From: Acinetobacter sp. WCHAc010034
GTDB taxonomy: Bacteria; Pseudomonadota; Gammaproteobacteria; Pseudomonadales; Moraxellaceae
Length of the DNA: 64,000 nt
Assembly: GCF_001696615.3 (NCBI RefSeq)
Contig: NZ_CP032279.1
Location: 1,860,001 to 1,924,000 of the forward strand
Direction of reading: 5' to 3'
Positions 46,176 through 59,845 of this stretch are shown one piece after another (the first letter of the stretch is position 1; the number at the start of each line of letters is the position of its first letter). The position numbers were made by a program, and so were the translations under genes. The notes under the pieces are model-generated. The model was not told the DNA's origin. It saw nothing but the letters and a program-made list of their open reading frames with translations, and did not search any database.

Positions 46176-46868
46176 ATGAAAGCTTTAAATTTACTGTATG
46201 CATTGGCCGGCCTGGCTGCAGTCCATACTGCCCATGCCGATGTGATTGGGCTGAAAGGCAGTGTTGATTTCTGGAGCTACAGCGCGGACTTGAGCCATCC
46301 GCATGAAGCCCAGCCCCAGTCTCAGCTGGGAGATGACCATGGCCTGTCATTTTCAGCTGCGCTTGAACATCCTGTGCCTTTGCTGCCGAATATCAAAATC
46401 AAGCATGCCCGCCTGCAGGCCGACAGCGATGAAAGCGCTTCAGGAACGCCGCGCAATCAGCTTGACCTCAATTATTCCGACTTCATTCTGTATTACGAGC
46501 TTTTGGACAATATCATCAATGCCGATGCCGGCTTGGGCCTGAAGCGGCTGGAAGGCGACATCCGCCATAACTATGCAGCTGCGCAAGACGTCAGCGCCAG
46601 CATTCCCATGCTTTACGCGCAGGCCGGCGTCAAGCTGCCCTTTACCGGCCTGAGCGCCAATGCCGAAGTCAGCGTTGCCGGACTGGATGATGAGCGCGTC
46701 ACCGATGCGCAAGCCGAACTGAAATACAATTTCATCGATTCCGCTTTAGTCGATGCCGGCGCCAAACTGGGCTACCGCATTCTGGATATTCAGCTGGAAC
46801 AGGACAGCAGCCGGGAAACCAAGCTGAAATTCAAAGGCCCCTATATCGGGCTTGAAGCGCACTTTTAA
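46176..46868 (+). CDS. TIGR04219-type outer-membrane beta-barrel protein
   Basis: A 230-residue protein with a signal peptide (residues 1-21, ending in AVHTAHA), then a series of amphipathic strands: IGLKGSVDFWSYSADLS, NQLDLNYSDFILYYELLDN, INADAGLGLKRLEGDI, and a last strand GPYIGLEAHF ending in Phe, the usual signal for barrel insertion. This matches TIGR04219, an OmpW-sized family of unknown function common in Acinetobacter and Vibrio. The nearby plus-strand hairpin at 47058-47088 may end its transcript. Confidence 0.82.
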   Translation: MKALNLLYALAGLAAVHTAHADVIGLKGSVDFWSYSADLSHPHEAQPQSQLGDDHGLSFSAALEHPVPLLPNIKIKHARLQADSDESASGTPRNQLDLNYSDFILYYELLDNIINADAGLGLKRLEGDIRHNYAAAQDVSASIPMLYAQAGVKLPFTGLSANAEVSVAGLDDERVTDAQAELKYNFIDSALVDAGAKLGYRILDIQLEQDSSRETKLKFKGPYIGLEAHF

Positions 46869-47057
46869 TTCTGCGCAGCCCTGTGCGAAATTGCGTACAG
46901 GGCCTGCAGTCAATCGGCGCTGTACAGGGCCATCCAAAGCGTCTTATATTTAAGCCATACCGGGACAGGAAGTCTCAGAATAAAAGAATAAAAACAATCA
47001 AATTAAGCAAAGCAGGATGCTGAGGCAGAACAGGAGTACTGCCCTTAACTGATACGG

Positions 47058-47088
47058 AAAAGCCCCGGCAGGATGCCGGGGCTTTTTT
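47058..47088 (+). terminator. Intrinsic terminator, probably of the TIGR04219 gene
   Basis: AAAAGCCCCGGC-aggat-GCCGGGGCTTTTTT. It is nearly symmetric, so it may also work on the minus strand. Confidence 0.85.
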
Positions 47089-47136
47089 ATCGCCGATTGT
47101 CCCGCCTTAGATCCAGCCGGCAGGCCGCAGCCCTTT

Positions 47137-47170
47137 AAAAAAAAAGAAAGCCCGGAAAATGGGCTTTCTT
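47137..47170 (-). terminator. Intrinsic terminator of the MFS transporter gene
   Basis: On the minus strand AAGAAAGCCC-attttcc-GGGCTTTCTT is followed by TTTTTTT, 14 bases after the stop codon. Confidence 0.92.
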
Positions 47171-47184
47171 GGCGCTGAGCGGAT

Positions 47185-48546
47185 TTAATCCGCTGTAAGG
47201 ACGCCGGCCTTTAATGCTTTTTCTGCAGCCGGTTCAGCTGCTTTCTTCTCCACGCGGATAAAGAAAATAGCAATCGCGCCGATAATTCCAGGAATGGCGA
47301 CCGCGATAAAATTCCACTTATGCGGCAGTTCCATGCCCAGGAGCAGGCCAATCACGATTGGGCCGACAATTGCCCCAGTGCGGCCGATTGCCGATGCCCA
47401 GCCAATGCCTGTAGAACGGACTGCAACCGGATAATACTGCGCCACATAGCTGTAGAGTAAAATGCTGCAGCCAATCGATGACGCGCCCGCCAGGCTGACC
47501 AGCAGATAAATAACAGGCTGCGGGGAATTGAAGCCTAAGCCTACCAGAGAAAGTATGCCCACCGTCAGCATGCTGATTAAAACCGGTTTAAAATCAAAGC
47601 GGTCAGCCAGAACACCGCCGCTTACAGTGCCAATGACTGCCCCGATATTCAAGGCCAGCAGGAACATCAAGCTGCTGCCTAAAGAATAGCCGGCGGCCAT
47701 CATCAGCTTCGGCAGCCAGCTGCCTAAGGCATACAGCATTAATAGGCACATGAAAAATGCCAGCCAAAACAGCAGTGTGCCGGCTGCTCGGTTTTCACTG
47801 AACAAGGCCTTGACTGAAGCGCTGGTGGTTTGATCATTCGAGGACAGCACCAGCTGCGTATCTGCTGTAACTTGCGCGGCCGGCTCAACTTTCTGCAGGA
47901 AATAGCGCGCCTGATCCTGCTTTTTCGCCTTGACTAAATAAGTTAAAGATTCCGGCAGGAATTTCCAGAATAATGGCACAAACAGTAAAGGAATGATCGC
48001 AATATAGAACATGATTTGCCAGCCATGATCAGCAGCAAGCCATGAACCGCACAAAGCCGCCATGATGCCGCCCATTGCGTAGCCGCTGAACATCGCCGTT
48101 ACCAGGGTGCTGCGCAGGCGCTGCGGCGCATATTCTGAAGTTAAAGCCACCAGGTTCGGCAATACGCCGCCAATGCCGAGGCCTGCAATAAAGCGCAATA
48201 TTCCAAACTCTGTTGGATTGGATGCGAAACCGCCTAAAAAAGTAAACAGGCTGAATAATGAAACGCAAATTAAAATAACTTTTTTGCGGCCAATTTTATC
48301 CGCCAGCATGCCAAAGCTCATTGCGCCAAACATCATGCCGGCCAATGCGGTACTCGCCAGCATGCCTGCCTGCACTGCGCTCATGCCCCATTCCTTCATC
48401 AGCAGCGGCAGCACAACGCCGTTAATCGCCAAATCATAGCCGTCAAACAGCACGATAAACAGGCACCAGAGCACAATTTTCATATGAAAGGATTTAAATT
48501 TCGCCCGATCCACTACAGCATTCACATTCATTGTTTGTACTGTCAT
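47185..48546 (-). CDS. MFS transporter, aromatic acid:H+ symporter (AAHS) type
   Basis: A 453-residue inner-membrane protein with 12 hydrophobic segments. The TM1 motif LFDGYDLAINGVVLPLLMKE, with its buried Asp, and the loop 2-3 motif GMLADKIGRKKVI are those of PcaK, BenK and MucK, which import 4-hydroxybenzoate, benzoate or muconate. No aromatic catabolic genes are nearby, so the substrate is open. The ATG at 48546 is preceded by GGAGGTGGG, a strong ribosome-binding site; a longer frame to 48627 is not supported. An inverted repeat at 48634-48655 lies upstream. Confidence 0.93.
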   Translation of the reverse strand: MTVQTMNVNAVVDRAKFKSFHMKIVLWCLFIVLFDGYDLAINGVVLPLLMKEWGMSAVQAGMLASTALAGMMFGAMSFGMLADKIGRKKVILICVSLFSLFTFLGGFASNPTEFGILRFIAGLGIGGVLPNLVALTSEYAPQRLRSTLVTAMFSGYAMGGIMAALCGSWLAADHGWQIMFYIAIIPLLFVPLFWKFLPESLTYLVKAKKQDQARYFLQKVEPAAQVTADTQLVLSSNDQTTSASVKALFSENRAAGTLLFWLAFFMCLLMLYALGSWLPKLMMAAGYSLGSSLMFLLALNIGAVIGTVSGGVLADRFDFKPVLISMLTVGILSLVGLGFNSPQPVIYLLVSLAGASSIGCSILLYSYVAQYYPVAVRSTGIGWASAIGRTGAIVGPIVIGLLLGMELPHKWNFIAVAIPGIIGAIAIFFIRVEKKAAEPAAEKALKAGVLTAD

Positions 48547-49036
48547 TTTATACCCACCTCCAATTGTGAGACTTATTTTGAGACTTGCAGTCAACATACA
48601 ATGCGTTTTTGCTGTTAAATTGTCCAAAATTACAAAGGTATGAAACGATACCTTTTAGATATGCAGCGCAGGATTGGTAAGAAAATGTCAGAAAAAGCTA
48701 TAAAAATTGGAAATATTTGCTTAAGCATTAAATGATGAACCGAGGGTACAGTTTTTATTTTTAATAAATATCAATAGCTTATAAATACAGCTTCAGCAAT
48801 CAGACAATAGATGATTTGATATAAAAATTGTCAGATTTAAACTTTAATTTAATTGGTAATCATCAGGATATAAGCTTTTAGTCGCATGCCTGCAGGCGGC
48901 CTGCCAGCGCAGCGGCGCGCTAAACCCGTACCTAGATGCACATTACAGAGCTGACCGTTTTATCAAAGGAAAAGAATGCTCCGGCAGCTGTAGGCTTTGC
49001 GGACTTCCGGGATGCCCTTTTATTTGTTTATATGCA
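48547..49036. other. AT-rich non-coding region upstream of the MFS transporter
   Basis: About 490 bases with no credible gene. It contains the ribosome-binding site of the transporter and the inverted repeat listed separately. The right part, near 48880-49030, shows no recognisable signal. Confidence 0.5.
48634..48655. promoter_or_regulatory. Inverted repeat upstream of the AAHS transporter, candidate operator
   Basis: AAAGGTAT-gaaacg-ATACCTTT has perfect 8-base arms and lies about 90-110 bases upstream of the start codon, a usual place for a LysR- or IclR-type activator site. Confidence 0.55.
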
Positions 49037-49037
49037 T

Positions 49038-49074
49038 AAAAAAAGCCCCTTCACATAAATGTGAAGGGGCTTTT
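49038..49074 (-). terminator. Intrinsic terminator of the rRNA operon
   Basis: On the minus strand AAAAGCCCCTTCACA-ttta-TGTGAAGGGGCTTTT, a perfect 15-base stem, is followed by a run of T, just after the 5S gene. Confidence 0.95.
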
Positions 49075-49083
49075 GAATAATGA

Positions 49084-49197
49084 GCTGGCGATGACTTACT
49101 CTCACATGGGTAACCCCACACTACCATCAGCGCAAAGAGGTTTCACTTCTGAGTTCGGGAAGGGATCAGGTGGTTCACTCTCGCTATTGTCGCCAGC
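49084..49197 (-). rRNA. rrf: 5S ribosomal RNA
   Basis: The gene reads GCTGGCGACAATAGCGAGAG at its 5' end on the minus strand and closes with the complementary GTCATCGCCAGC. The length of about 114 bases and the conserved CCCTTCCCGAACTCAGAAGT loop region are those of 5S rRNA. Confidence 0.95.
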
Positions 49198-49393
49198 ACA
49201 ACTGTTATGGATACTCGCTTGGTCTTATCTGTTCACTTTTCAGTGCATGCCAAGGTTTTTTCCAAATGAGTTATTAACAGGTATATCTGAGTTTATGCAA
49301 TTTGTTCAATTTTACTTAGCTTTTCAACTAAATCAAGTTTGATCGTTTGATTTCGAATCAATTGATGCTTCGTATACAACTGCTTGGGCGTTG

Positions 49394-52291
<2,898 letters not shown>

Positions 52292-52711
52292 CAACCCCAA
52301 ACAGTCGCTAATACTTACAAGTAGTATTTCGCGTCGCAAACTTAATTGCCACAGTTAGAGTTTCGTGAACTTAATCACTGTACAGCTTCAATTAGATTCA
52401 TATACCAAAACGCTTGATTCAGTTAATTTCGCTAGTAACTCATTTCATTCAGCATTAACAATTGCTTGTTAAGCTGGCTAAAACGAGTATGAACAAATTA
52501 TTTCAACTCAAATATATTCTGTTAATGATTCACTGCATCCTCGTCGGACTGCAGTCAACTGTGATAAATCACAGAACTTAATAAGATGCGCATTATACGC
52601 TTTTTCTTACTAAATTCTATAATCTAGGGCTTCGTTTGCTTAAAGCCTGCGCGAAGCACAGCTTCTTGCTTAAATTCTCGGACAAAGCGTTGCTTTGTTT
52701 TTCCTCGAATT
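52292..52711 (-). other. rRNA spacer between tRNA-Ala and 23S
   Basis: About 420 bases, AT-rich near the 23S gene. CTGTTTGGGGTTGTATAGTC on the minus strand continues the 23S terminal helix and pairs with GACTATACAACGCCCAAGCAG on the far side, the usual RNase III processing stem. A C/G-richer stretch near 52625-52705 is imperfectly self-complementary. Confidence 0.7.
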
Positions 52712-52787
52712 TGGTGGAGACTAGGAGAGTCGAACTCCTGACCTCCTGCGTGCAAAGCAGGCGCTCTACCAACTAAGCTAAGTCCCC
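52712..52787 (-). tRNA. tRNA-Ala (anticodon TGC)
   Basis: 76 bases, beginning GGGGACTTAGCTTAGTTGGT on the minus strand, with anticodon loop CTTTGCACG, T-loop GTTCGACTC and an encoded CCA end. It is in the usual spacer place. Confidence 0.97.
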
Positions 52788-52837
52788 AGCTTATCATAAG
52801 GCCAATGTTTCTGATTCTCTGTTTCAGTTTGCAGATT

Positions 52838-52914
<77 letters not shown>

Positions 52915-52925
52915 TCAGATACATC

Positions 52926-52967
52926 GTCATGAAGAACAACTTGTTGTGGATTCTTACCGATCGTCAA
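52926..52967 (-). ncRNA. 16S precursor processing stem, 3' arm
   Basis: The sequence beyond the 3' end of 16S, ATCGGTAAGAATCCACAAC and AAGTTGTTCTTCAT on the minus strand, is the complement of the leader at 54635-54676. The two arms make the long RNase III processing helix around 16S. Confidence 0.85.
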
Positions 52968-52975
52968 TCTTTCGT

Positions 52976-54514
<1,539 letters not shown>

Positions 54515-54634
54515 AAATCAATAGTGCTTTATTCAAAACACCAAATCTGGCTCATCAATTTTCTGACATTAATTTCTCAAATAAACTTCGAGTAATTTCT
54601 ACCATCAATCAATGAAAATTATTTCGATCGATCA

Positions 54635-54676
54635 ACCGGTAAAAATCCACACAAGTTGTTCTTCATATTCTCTTAA
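54635..54676 (-). ncRNA. 16S precursor processing stem, 5' arm
   Basis: ATGAAGAACAACTTGTGTGG and ATTTTTACCGGTTGATCGAT on the minus strand pair with the sequence after the 16S 3' end at 52926-52967, forming the RNase III substrate helix. Confidence 0.85.
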
Positions 54677-54782
54677 TGATCTTCTCAATGCTTCGTCAGC
54701 ATCAAGAGCTGGACTGGATAAACTTAACAACTCAGCGCTTCGCGCTTCGTCCGTTTCCGCCTATCTCGTCGGTATGGGGTGC

Positions 54783-54810
54783 ATTCTAGAGGATTTAGAA
54801 ATCATTGCAA
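54783..54810 (-). promoter_or_regulatory. rRNA operon promoter
   Basis: On the minus strand TTGCAA, 16 bases, then TAGAAT, followed by the GC-rich discriminator GCACCCC and preceded by an A/T-rich UP-like stretch. This is the usual shape of a growth-rate and ppGpp-controlled rRNA P1 promoter, about 270 bases before the 16S gene. Confidence 0.8.
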
Positions 54811-55692
54811 GCCCTAAAATCATTTATTTATCACGCATGTATTATTTTTCATCAAAAATGGCAAAAAAAGCCGTTTTTCTTTCACTTTTTAGCCAATTAC
54901 TATCTGTTTTTTATAAAAACTGAATGCATTTTCTGAAAAATATATTTTTCATGCAAAAAAATTCCTTCCATTTAAAAAGGATTTTTTGCGCAGTTTCTGA
55001 GATTCCGCCCTTTTCAGCTGCCGGCTGCTATTTTCAACGCCACGCTGGATGGATGCAGAAATGCGCCGCGCTTTCCTTCTCTCATATCTACATCGCCCGC
55101 TCTAAACCCAATAAGAGCGCCTGCTGTTGAGCAGCTGAACTCCATCACCGCACCCGGCGAATCATGCATCAACCCCATGCCTTCCTGCCTATTATGTATA
55201 GAGAGACCTTTTGAAAAAATATTTGACCGCTGATTGCAGGGCCTTAAAAGCGCCTGAAGCTTGCCGGCGGATTAAACCCTGCTTAATAGCTCAAAATTAT
55301 TAATGACAGGCTTATGCTGGAATTCTCTGTAAAAATGCGGGATGGATGCGCCGGCAGCGGCGTTATGGAAAAAATCAGCAAATAAAAAAGGAAGAGATCT
55401 CTCCCAAAATCTCTCCCTTGGAGTTGAATCTTTACTCGATCCATCGCATTGTTATTATAGTTATTCTTAAAAACTATTTAAAAAAAAGAGTCCCTTGGGG
55501 AAGAGACTGTAAAACTGCGGAGCTGTTATGCATATCCTTAGATACGCTTTTATATTTGGCTGCAAGAGTTCCAGATGAATAAATCTTATACATAAGCCGA
55601 ATAAAATGCAAGCCGTTTGGAAAAATTTAACTGTTGTTTTTATAGGGTTTTTTTTGATTTGCTTATTTATTTAATTAATATACCAATTTAAC

Positions 55693-55724
55693 AAAAAAAA
55701 GCAGGCCAAAGCCTGCTTTCTTTT
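55693..55724 (-). terminator. Intrinsic terminator of tyrS
   Basis: On the minus strand AAGCAGGC-tttg-GCCTGCTT is followed by TTTTTTG, about 20 bases after the tyrS stop. Confidence 0.93.
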
Positions 55725-55742
55725 CAATAAGTTAGCTTAAAA

Positions 55743-56957
55743 TTAATCGGTAAAAATCACTTTTGCGATGGCTTTTTTGCTGGCCTGAACAACTAAAGTG
55801 GTGTTTTCCTTGACAGAGAATGACGCATCCACCGTATTCCAGTCGACCTTCACCGCGCCGCGGGCAACCGCATCTTTCGCCTGAGCCGCATTTTTTGTCA
55901 GGCCGGCTGCGCGCAAAATAGAGGCAATAAAAATTTCACCGCCATATTCCGCGCGGGAAACCGTCACTTCCGGCGTGCCTTCCGGCAGCTCGCCTTCGGT
56001 AATCAGGTTGCCTGCGCCTTTATGCGCATGCTCCGCTGCTTCTGCGCCATGGAAACGCTCAACCAGCTCCAGCGCAAGAATTTTCTTAATTTCCTGCGGA
56101 TTGCGGCCTTGCGCCATTTCCGCCAGCAAAGCTTCAATGTCCTGCAGCGATTTAAAGCTGAGCAATTCAAAATAGCGCTCAATCAGGCTGTCCGGCATTG
56201 ACAGCACTTTCTGGTACATCGCGCCCGGCGCGTCGAATACGCCAATATAGTTGCCTAAAGACTTGGACATCTTATTGACGCCGTCCAAGCCTTCCAGAAT
56301 CGGCACGGTAATGCAGACTTGCGCTTCCTGATCGAAACGGCCCTGCAGAGTGCGGCCCATCAGCAGGTTAAAGGTTTGGTCGGTGCCGCCTAGCTCGACA
56401 TCCGCCTCAAGCGCAATCGAGTCATAGCCCTGAACCAGCGGATACAGGAATTCATGAATCGCAATCGGCTGATGGTTGTTATAGCGCTTGGTGAAGTCGT
56501 CGCGCTCCAGCATGCGCGCAACCGTCTGCTGCGAAGCCAGCTGAATTAAGTCCGCTGCGGTTTTCTGCGCAAACCATTCGGAGTTGAACACCACCTTGGT
56601 TTTATTCGGATCAAGGATCTTGAACACCTGCTCCTGATAAGTCTTGGCGTTTTCCAGCACCTGCTCGCGCGACAGCGGCGGGCGCGTCGCGCTCTTGCCG
56701 CTCGGATCGCCGATCATCGCGGTATAATCGCCAATCAGGAAAAAGACTTCATGGCCCAAGTCCTGAAACACTTTCAGCTTATTGATCAGCACCGTATGGC
56801 CCAGGTGCAGGTCAGGCGCAGTCGGATCAAAACCCGCTTTGATTTTAAGCGGACGGTTCTCTTTTAATTTCTTCAGAAGATCTTCTTCAGAAATAATTTC
56901 ATGCGTGCCCCGTTGAATGAGAGCAAGTTGTTCTTCAGCCGGCAGGAAATTTGACAT
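55743..56957 (-). CDS. tyrS: Tyrosyl-tRNA synthetase
   Basis: Charges tRNA-Tyr with tyrosine. The 404-residue protein is a class I synthetase of the TyrZ-like (type 2) group. HLGH (residues 51-54) is the HIGH motif, KMSKS near residue 230 is intact, and [13 protein letters not shown] lies between them. The C-terminal part (about 340-404) is the S4 RNA-binding domain. Start at the ATG at 56957 ([10 protein letters not shown]); an in-frame ATG at 56975 lies outside the homology. It is divergent from anmK with 81 bases between the starts. Confidence 0.98.
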   Translation of the reverse strand: MSNFLPAEEQLALIQRGTHEIISEEDLLKKLKENRPLKIKAGFDPTAPDLHLGHTVLINKLKVFQDLGHEVFFLIGDYTAMIGDPSGKSATRPPLSREQVLENAKTYQEQVFKILDPNKTKVVFNSEWFAQKTAADLIQLASQQTVARMLERDDFTKRYNNHQPIAIHEFLYPLVQGYDSIALEADVELGGTDQTFNLLMGRTLQGRFDQEAQVCITVPILEGLDGVNKMSKSLGNYIGVFDAPGAMYQKVLSMPDSLIERYFELLSFKSLQDIEALLAEMAQGRNPQEIKKILALELVERFHGAEAAEHAHKGAGNLITEGELPEGTPEVTVSRAEYGGEIFIASILRAAGLTKNAAQAKDAVARGAVKVDWNTVDASFSVKENTTLVVQASKKAIAKVIFTD

Positions 56958-57038
56958 CACAAAACCCAAACACATCAGTTATTCAATTTGTGCGATATAC
57001 TAACATTTTTTCAGCACATTGCAGGCTTTAGAATAATC

Positions 57039-58166
57039 ATGACAGCGATCTATATTGGCGTAATGACCGGCACAAGCATGGATGGTGTCGATATTGCCGC
57101 TGCTTCTTTTGATCCTCTGCAGCTTCATGCAGCGCTGACCCTTGAATTCGACCCGCAGCTGCGCGATGAACTGATGGCGCTGACCCTGCCCGGCGACAAT
57201 GAAATTGACCGCATGGGGCAAGCCGACGCCGCTTTGGCAAAGATGATTGGCCACGGCATCAACCGCCTGATTGAAGAAAATAATTTAGACCGCAGCCGGA
57301 TTAAAGCCATCGGCTCGCATGGACAGACCATCCGCCACCGCCCGGAACACGGCTTTACCCTGCAGATCGGCGACCCGAATATCATTACCGAAATCACCCA
57401 GATTCCGGTGATTTCCGACTTCCGGCGCCGCGACATGGCGGCCGGCGGCCAAGGCGCGCCGCTGGTTCCAGCCTTTCATCAGGCCTTATTTCAGCATACA
57501 GACATTCACCGGGTGATTTTAAACTTAGGCGGGATTGCCAATGTCAGCCTTTTGACCGCCGGCGATCCGCAAAGCGTCTGCGGTTTCGATACCGGCCCGG
57601 CCAATATCCTGATGGATGCCTGGTGCCACCGCTATACCGGCCAGCCTTATGATGAAAATGGCAACTGGGCCGCTTACGGCGCCCCGATCCGCAGCCTGCT
57701 TGACCGCCTGCAGGCGCATGATTTTTTCGCCAAGGAGCCGCCGAAAAGCACCGGGCGCGAAGATTTCAATCTGGAATGGCTGGATGAACAGATTTCTGAC
57801 TGGCGCAGCGCCCTGGAATACGATGAGCTGGAAGATACGCCTGAGAATGTGCAGGCTACTTTATTAAAGCTGACCACCCGCGCCATTAAGAAAGCTATTT
57901 ACCGTTCAGGCATGGATACCGGGGAAGTGTATGTCTGCGGCGGCGGCGCCTACAACTCGCATCTGCTGGAACAGCTGCGCTGGCGCCTGCGCAAGCACCA
58001 GTGGACGGTGCAAAGCACTGCAGACCTGGGCCTAAGCCCGACCTGGGTGGAAGCCGTTGCCTTCGCCTGGCTGGCAATGCGCTTTATGAATCAGCTGGCA
58101 GGAAACTTGCCTGCAGTGACTGGCGCTCAAGGTTATCGCGTTCTAGGCACGATCACTGCGGTTTAA
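57039..58166 (+). CDS. anmK: Anhydro-N-acetylmuramic acid kinase
   Basis: AnmK phosphorylates and opens 1,6-anhydroMurNAc from recycled cell-wall fragments to MurNAc-6-phosphate. The 375-residue protein has the ASKHA-type phosphate loop IGVMTGTSMDGVD at the N-terminus, ILNLGGIANVS, VCGFDTGPANILMDAW and GGGAYNSHLLEQL. I start at the ATG at 57039, since the upstream frame from 56988 has no homology. The gene points at a repeat element and the convergent MltB-like gene, both fitting a cell-wall recycling neighbourhood. Confidence 0.97.
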   Translation: MTAIYIGVMTGTSMDGVDIAAASFDPLQLHAALTLEFDPQLRDELMALTLPGDNEIDRMGQADAALAKMIGHGINRLIEENNLDRSRIKAIGSHGQTIRHRPEHGFTLQIGDPNIITEITQIPVISDFRRRDMAAGGQGAPLVPAFHQALFQHTDIHRVILNLGGIANVSLLTAGDPQSVCGFDTGPANILMDAWCHRYTGQPYDENGNWAAYGAPIRSLLDRLQAHDFFAKEPPKSTGREDFNLEWLDEQISDWRSALEYDELEDTPENVQATLLKLTTRAIKKAIYRSGMDTGEVYVCGGGAYNSHLLEQLRWRLRKHQWTVQSTADLGLSPTWVEAVAFAWLAMRFMNQLAGNLPAVTGAQGYRVLGTITAV

Positions 58167-58179
58167 AGGATAGCCTGTT

Positions 58180-58527
58180 AAAGGCCTTCATCAGCATAAT
58201 GCTGATCTGTTAAGCGTAATTTCATTATTCCTTATTAAATTTCTTTCATAAGTCATTTTTTAAAAAATATTTAATTCACAATGGGAGTTCCCTCTTCTTT
58301 TTAAGGAGAGGGCTAGGGTGGGGATTTTATTGAAAAAATTCCCTCACCCTAACCTTATCCCTGAACCATATACAGCGCAAGAGAAGGAAATTTCAATAGT
58401 AATTTTACTGCCAATTAATAGTCACTTATTGATTTATGAAAGATATCTATTTAAGAGATTCTAGAATTGAAAAAGAAAATGCCAGTCAGTTTATCAACTG
58501 ACTGGCATTATGCATCAGCAGGCCTTT
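58180..58527. repeat. Intergenic repeat element with inverted ends (second copy)
   Basis: The left end AAAGGCCTTCATCAGCATAA and the right end, which on the minus strand reads AAAGGCCTGCTGATGCATAA, are inverted repeats about 348 bases apart. The parts inside them, ATGCTGATCTGTTAAG and the CAGTCAG hairpin, match the ends of the element at 25364-25752. Within it, 58304-58362 is an imperfect palindrome with GGCTAGGGTGGGGATTTT and its complement, a repeat type met between genes in many proteobacteria. No open frame. Confidence 0.6.
58474..58508 (-). terminator. Intrinsic terminator of the MltB-like gene
   Basis: On the minus strand GCCAGTCAGT-tgataa-ACTGACTGGC is followed by ATTTTCTTTTTC. It is nearly identical in design to the one at 25665-25706. 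Confidence 0.88.
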
Positions 58528-58552
58528 TTACCAGCACCTATACTCAAAACCC

Positions 58553-59845
58553 TTAACGCATCATAGTTTTTGCATGTTCATTTCGGAATGCCTGCAGAAT
58601 CTGCTGCCCTGCGCGGCCTGTCGGATTCAAGCCCAGACGGCTCTGCTCCTGACGGATCGCCTGGCGGGTTTTATCGCCGATCAAGCCGTCCGCAGCGCCA
58701 ATATCATAGCCGCGGCTGAGCAAAAACTGCTGAATTTCACGGCGTTCCGCCCTTGAAGTGCCGGCATCATCGGTTGGCCAGGCTGCGCTGAACGCGCCCT
58801 TGCCCTGCAGGCGGTCAGATAAATGCGCAATCGCCAAGGCATAGCTTTCCGCCGCGTTATAGCTGTAAATCGCGTCAAAGTTTTTAAACACCAGGAATGC
58901 CGGGCCATTGGCGCCCGCCGGCGCCATCAACCCCGCCTGCGAACTGTCAAATAAACCGCCCTGCACCAAGGGCGAACCGTCTGCGCGCATAAGGCCCTGG
59001 CTTGACCAGTAGAATAAAGGCTTCTTATTGCGCCGGCCTTCGCCGCTTATGGACATGCCCTGCGGGACTTTCACTTCAAAGCCCCACGGCTGCCCGGTTT
59101 GCCAGCCGCGCTTTTTCAGGAAATTGGCCGTTGACGCCAAGGCATCTGAAGTACTGGACACCAAATCGCGGCGCCCGTCGCCATCAAAATCCACCGCCAG
59201 CTCTTCATAGGTTGAAGGCATGAACTGGGTATGGCCAAATGCCCCGGCCCATGAGCCTTTCAGCTGCTGCTCGGTCAAATCGCCGCGCTGCAGTATGCGC
59301 ATGGCCGCGAAAAATTCGCCGCGGAAATAGCCTTGGCGGCGCCCCTCGCAGCTCAATGTGCCGAGTGACTGCAGCAAAGGATATTTACCCGAAATATCAC
59401 CGAAATTGCTTTCCACGCCCCACACCGCCACCACGGTTTCCGCCGGAACGCCGTAAGCGGCAGCCACGCGGTTCAATACTGCGCGGTGCTGCGCTAATTT
59501 CTGCTGCCCCAGCTGCACCCGCTCTTCATCCACCAGGCCGGACAGATAGTCCCAAATCGGCGTTGAAAACTCCGGCTGATAGTTGAGTTTTTCAATCACC
59601 GAATAATCTGGCGTCAAATTCTGCGTATAGCGGTCATAGGCCGCGCCGGAAATGCCAGCACTCACCGCCCGGCCGCGCAGGCCGGCAAGGCAGCCCTGAA
59701 AATCATTTTGAGATGAATAAGCGTATGAATTTGGCACGGCGGGCGCTGCCGCCACGGCTGCAGGCTGGCCATTAATAATCAGCTCCGCCTGAGCCTGAGA
59801 CATTGCAAGTACAGCGGAACCGAAAACCCATGCTAATTGGCGCAT
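58553..59845 (-). CDS. Lytic murein transglycosylase, MltB family, with peptidoglycan-binding domain
   Basis: Cleaves peptidoglycan glycan chains to 1,6-anhydroMurNAc products. The 430-residue protein has a signal peptide (residues 1-20, ending in AQA), an SLT_2/MltB domain with catalytic Glu145 in VWGVESNFGD, GHTQFMPSTYEELAVDFDGD, and a C-terminal PG_binding_1 domain (about 360-425: LLSRGYDIGAADGLIGDKTR). There is no lipobox, so it is probably periplasmic and soluble. Its product is the substrate of the pathway to which anmK, its convergent neighbour, belongs. Confidence 0.94.
   Translation of the reverse strand: MRQLAWVFGSAVLAMSQAQAELIINGQPAAVAAAPAVPNSYAYSSQNDFQGCLAGLRGRAVSAGISGAAYDRYTQNLTPDYSVIEKLNYQPEFSTPIWDYLSGLVDEERVQLGQQKLAQHRAVLNRVAAAYGVPAETVVAVWGVESNFGDISGKYPLLQSLGTLSCEGRRQGYFRGEFFAAMRILQRGDLTEQQLKGSWAGAFGHTQFMPSTYEELAVDFDGDGRRDLVSSTSDALASTANFLKKRGWQTGQPWGFEVKVPQGMSISGEGRRNKKPLFYWSSQGLMRADGSPLVQGGLFDSSQAGLMAPAGANGPAFLVFKNFDAIYSYNAAESYALAIAHLSDRLQGKGAFSAAWPTDDAGTSRAERREIQQFLLSRGYDIGAADGLIGDKTRQAIRQEQSRLGLNPTGRAGQQILQAFRNEHAKTMMR

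Larger units (their letters stand above)
46869..47184. other. Region between convergent genes with two terminators
   Basis: About 315 bases without a gene. It holds the two terminator hairpins listed at 47058-47088 and 47137-47170, and nothing else recognisable. Confidence 0.6.
54515..55691. other. rRNA leader, promoter region and long AT-rich non-coding stretch
   Basis: About 1.2 kb with no credible gene. It holds the 16S leader (processing arm at 54635-54676) and the rRNA promoter at 54783-54810. Beyond the promoter, A/T-rich sequence to 55691 has small hairpins (for example the arms around 54957-54987) and a few plus-strand open frames that look non-coding. Confidence 0.6.

Noticed and set aside
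54612-54923. Plus-strand 103-codon frame upstream of 16S
   Set aside because: It covers the rRNA leader and promoter on the opposite strand and has no ribosome-binding site.
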